DNA from: UBA2658 sp964617335
Lineage (GTDB): Bacteria > Bacillota > Clostridia > Oscillospirales > Oscillospiraceae
Assembly (NCBI GenBank): GCA_964617335.1
Contig: CAZTXG010000048.1
Span: 1 to 6,788 of the forward strand
Length of the DNA stretch: 6,788 nt
Direction: 5' to 3'
Positions 6,527 through 6,788 of the stretch are shown one piece after another. A program made the position numbers and the translations under genes. Within the stretch, counting starts at the first letter, position 1. The number at the start of each line of letters is the position of its first letter. Below the pieces are notes generated by a model that searched no databases, had not been told where the DNA came from, and saw only the letters and a program-made list of their open reading frames with translations.

Positions 6527-6688
6527 CCGAGAAAAAAGTGAATACTTCGACACCATGCCTTCTTGGTTGGTTTCGAAAAAGTGACAGGTTGTGTTTAGTG
6601 AGCCCAAAAAATGATCATTTGACGCATGTTTGGACAAAAAAACAAAAACCGTCAGTTTGGTGTACGGACAAATAAAAGACCAGGGGCC
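6527..6688. other. Non-coding right subterminal region of the insertion sequence
   Basis: About 160 bases lie between the transposase stop and the right inverted repeat and hold no credible gene. The stretch is A/T-rich, with a perfect 12-base palindrome AAATGATCATTT at 6609-6620, a short TTTCGAAA palindrome at 6571-6578, and A-runs at 6606-6611 and 6636-6642. It may carry transposase-binding sites, but no repeat shared with the left end beyond the terminal repeat was found by eye. Confidence 0.55.
6609..6620. repeat. Perfect 12-base palindrome in the right end of the insertion sequence
   Basis: AAATGATCATTT reads the same on both strands and centres on GATC. It lies about 90 bases inside the right end. 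It could be a dimeric protein binding site or a GATC methylation point, but there is no partner copy near the left end, so significance is uncertain. Confidence 0.45.
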
Positions 6689-6708
6689 ATCGCTACTGCG
6701 ACAGCCCC
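6689..6708 (-). repeat. Right terminal inverted repeat of the IS1182-family element
   Basis: Read on the minus strand this is GGGGCTGTCGCAGTAGCGAT, the partner of the left end. It lacks the extra A at position 16 of the left end. CCCC at 6705-6708 is the outer edge of the element. Confidence 0.9.
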
Positions 6709-6788
6709 ATCTCTATTTTGATTCCCTTATATTGTTAAATACTGCGAGGGACAGCGGGCTGCCCCTCCGGGCGGACTCCAGCCCAGGT
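6709..6788. other. Right flank of the insertion, no gene called
   Basis: The first 30 or so bases are AT-rich and resemble the intergenic DNA on the left side of the element, so the two probably formed one spacer before insertion. From about 6744 the DNA turns GC-rich and contains an imperfect hairpin: GAGGG (6746-6750) with CCCTC (6763-6767), then CAG (6752-6754) with CTG (6759-6761) around loop CGGG. Only 80 bases are visible, too few to call a gene on either strand. Confidence 0.5.

Larger units (their letters stand above)
4812..6708 (+). mobile_element. IS1182-family insertion sequence, apparently complete (about 1.9 kb)
   Basis: The element spans 1897 bases between inverted ends that begin GGGGCTGTCGCAGTA on both sides, a terminus style common in IS1182-family elements. 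It contains one full-length DDE transposase gene, within the size range of the family. Base composition is visibly less GC-rich than the upstream operon, so it is acquired DNA with a different history. No direct target duplication is seen: the bases outside the left end are ATAATAAA and outside the right end ATCTCTAT. That fits the variable duplications reported for the family or later decay of one flank. It lies 42 bases after the transketolase genes and disrupts no gene that can be seen. Confidence 0.9.

Noticed and set aside
4812..6708. Cargo or second gene inside the insertion sequence
   Set aside because: Only the transposase is credible; the remaining leader and tail are non-coding, and the short overlapping frames are shadows.
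6713..6788. Possible C-terminus of a minus-strand gene in the right flank (in-frame TAG at 6715-6713)
   Set aside because: About 25 codons are open, but other minus frames are also open and nothing identifies a product; too short to support.
1..6788. CRISPR array, tRNA, rRNA or riboswitch
   Set aside because: No regularly spaced repeats, no tRNA-like cloverleaf and no rRNA-like segment were seen; the operon's 5' leader, where a riboswitch would lie, is outside the window.

Overview
The window reads as GC-rich bacterial DNA, probably from a Firmicutes/Clostridia-type gut anaerobe. The evidence is strong GGAGG-type ribosome binding sites, tightly overlapping genes, GCC/CTG-rich codons and an IS1182-family element whose termini (GGGGCTGTCGCAGTA...) look like those of Clostridia. 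The host assignment is inference; no rRNA or other phylogenetic marker is present.

Bases 2-4769 hold five co-directional, overlapping genes, so almost certainly one operon whose start lies upstream. They are: the C-terminal part of an archaeal-type (type II) glyceraldehyde-3-phosphate dehydrogenase; an archaeal-type phosphoglycerate kinase; a LarA-family nickel-pincer 2-hydroxyacid racemase/epimerase with all recognised active-site residues; and the two halves of a split transketolase. Junctions are TGATG, ATGA, ATGA and an 8-base overlap, which indicates translational coupling. A plausible reading is that the transketolase makes or uses glyceraldehyde 3-phosphate, GAPDH and PGK take it to 3-phosphoglycerate with ATP gain, and the LarA homologue sets the C2 configuration of a hydroxyacid in the same pathway. 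The substrate is not identifiable here.

Several residues that normally contact substrate are changed. The PGK loop that usually carries HxGRP/HQGKP reads HQGSD. In the transketolase C-subunit the usual GSHAGI...GEDGATH pattern becomes GTDPGV...AFNGGTH, so the phosphate-site His is Asp and the hydroxyl-reading Asp is Asn. These changes make a specialised pathway on an atypical substrate more likely than duplicate central glycolysis. This is the best candidate for something undescribed in the window.

Bases 4812-6708 are a complete-looking IS1182-family insertion sequence of lower GC than the operon. It has imperfect terminal inverted repeats, an intact 524-residue DDE transposase, and an internal hairpin terminator immediately before a TATAAT box. 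It sits 42 bases downstream of the last operon gene, in AT-rich intergenic DNA, and breaks no visible gene. The last 80 bases (6709-6788) are the right flank: an AT-rich stretch followed by GC-rich DNA with a hairpin, with no gene that can be called.
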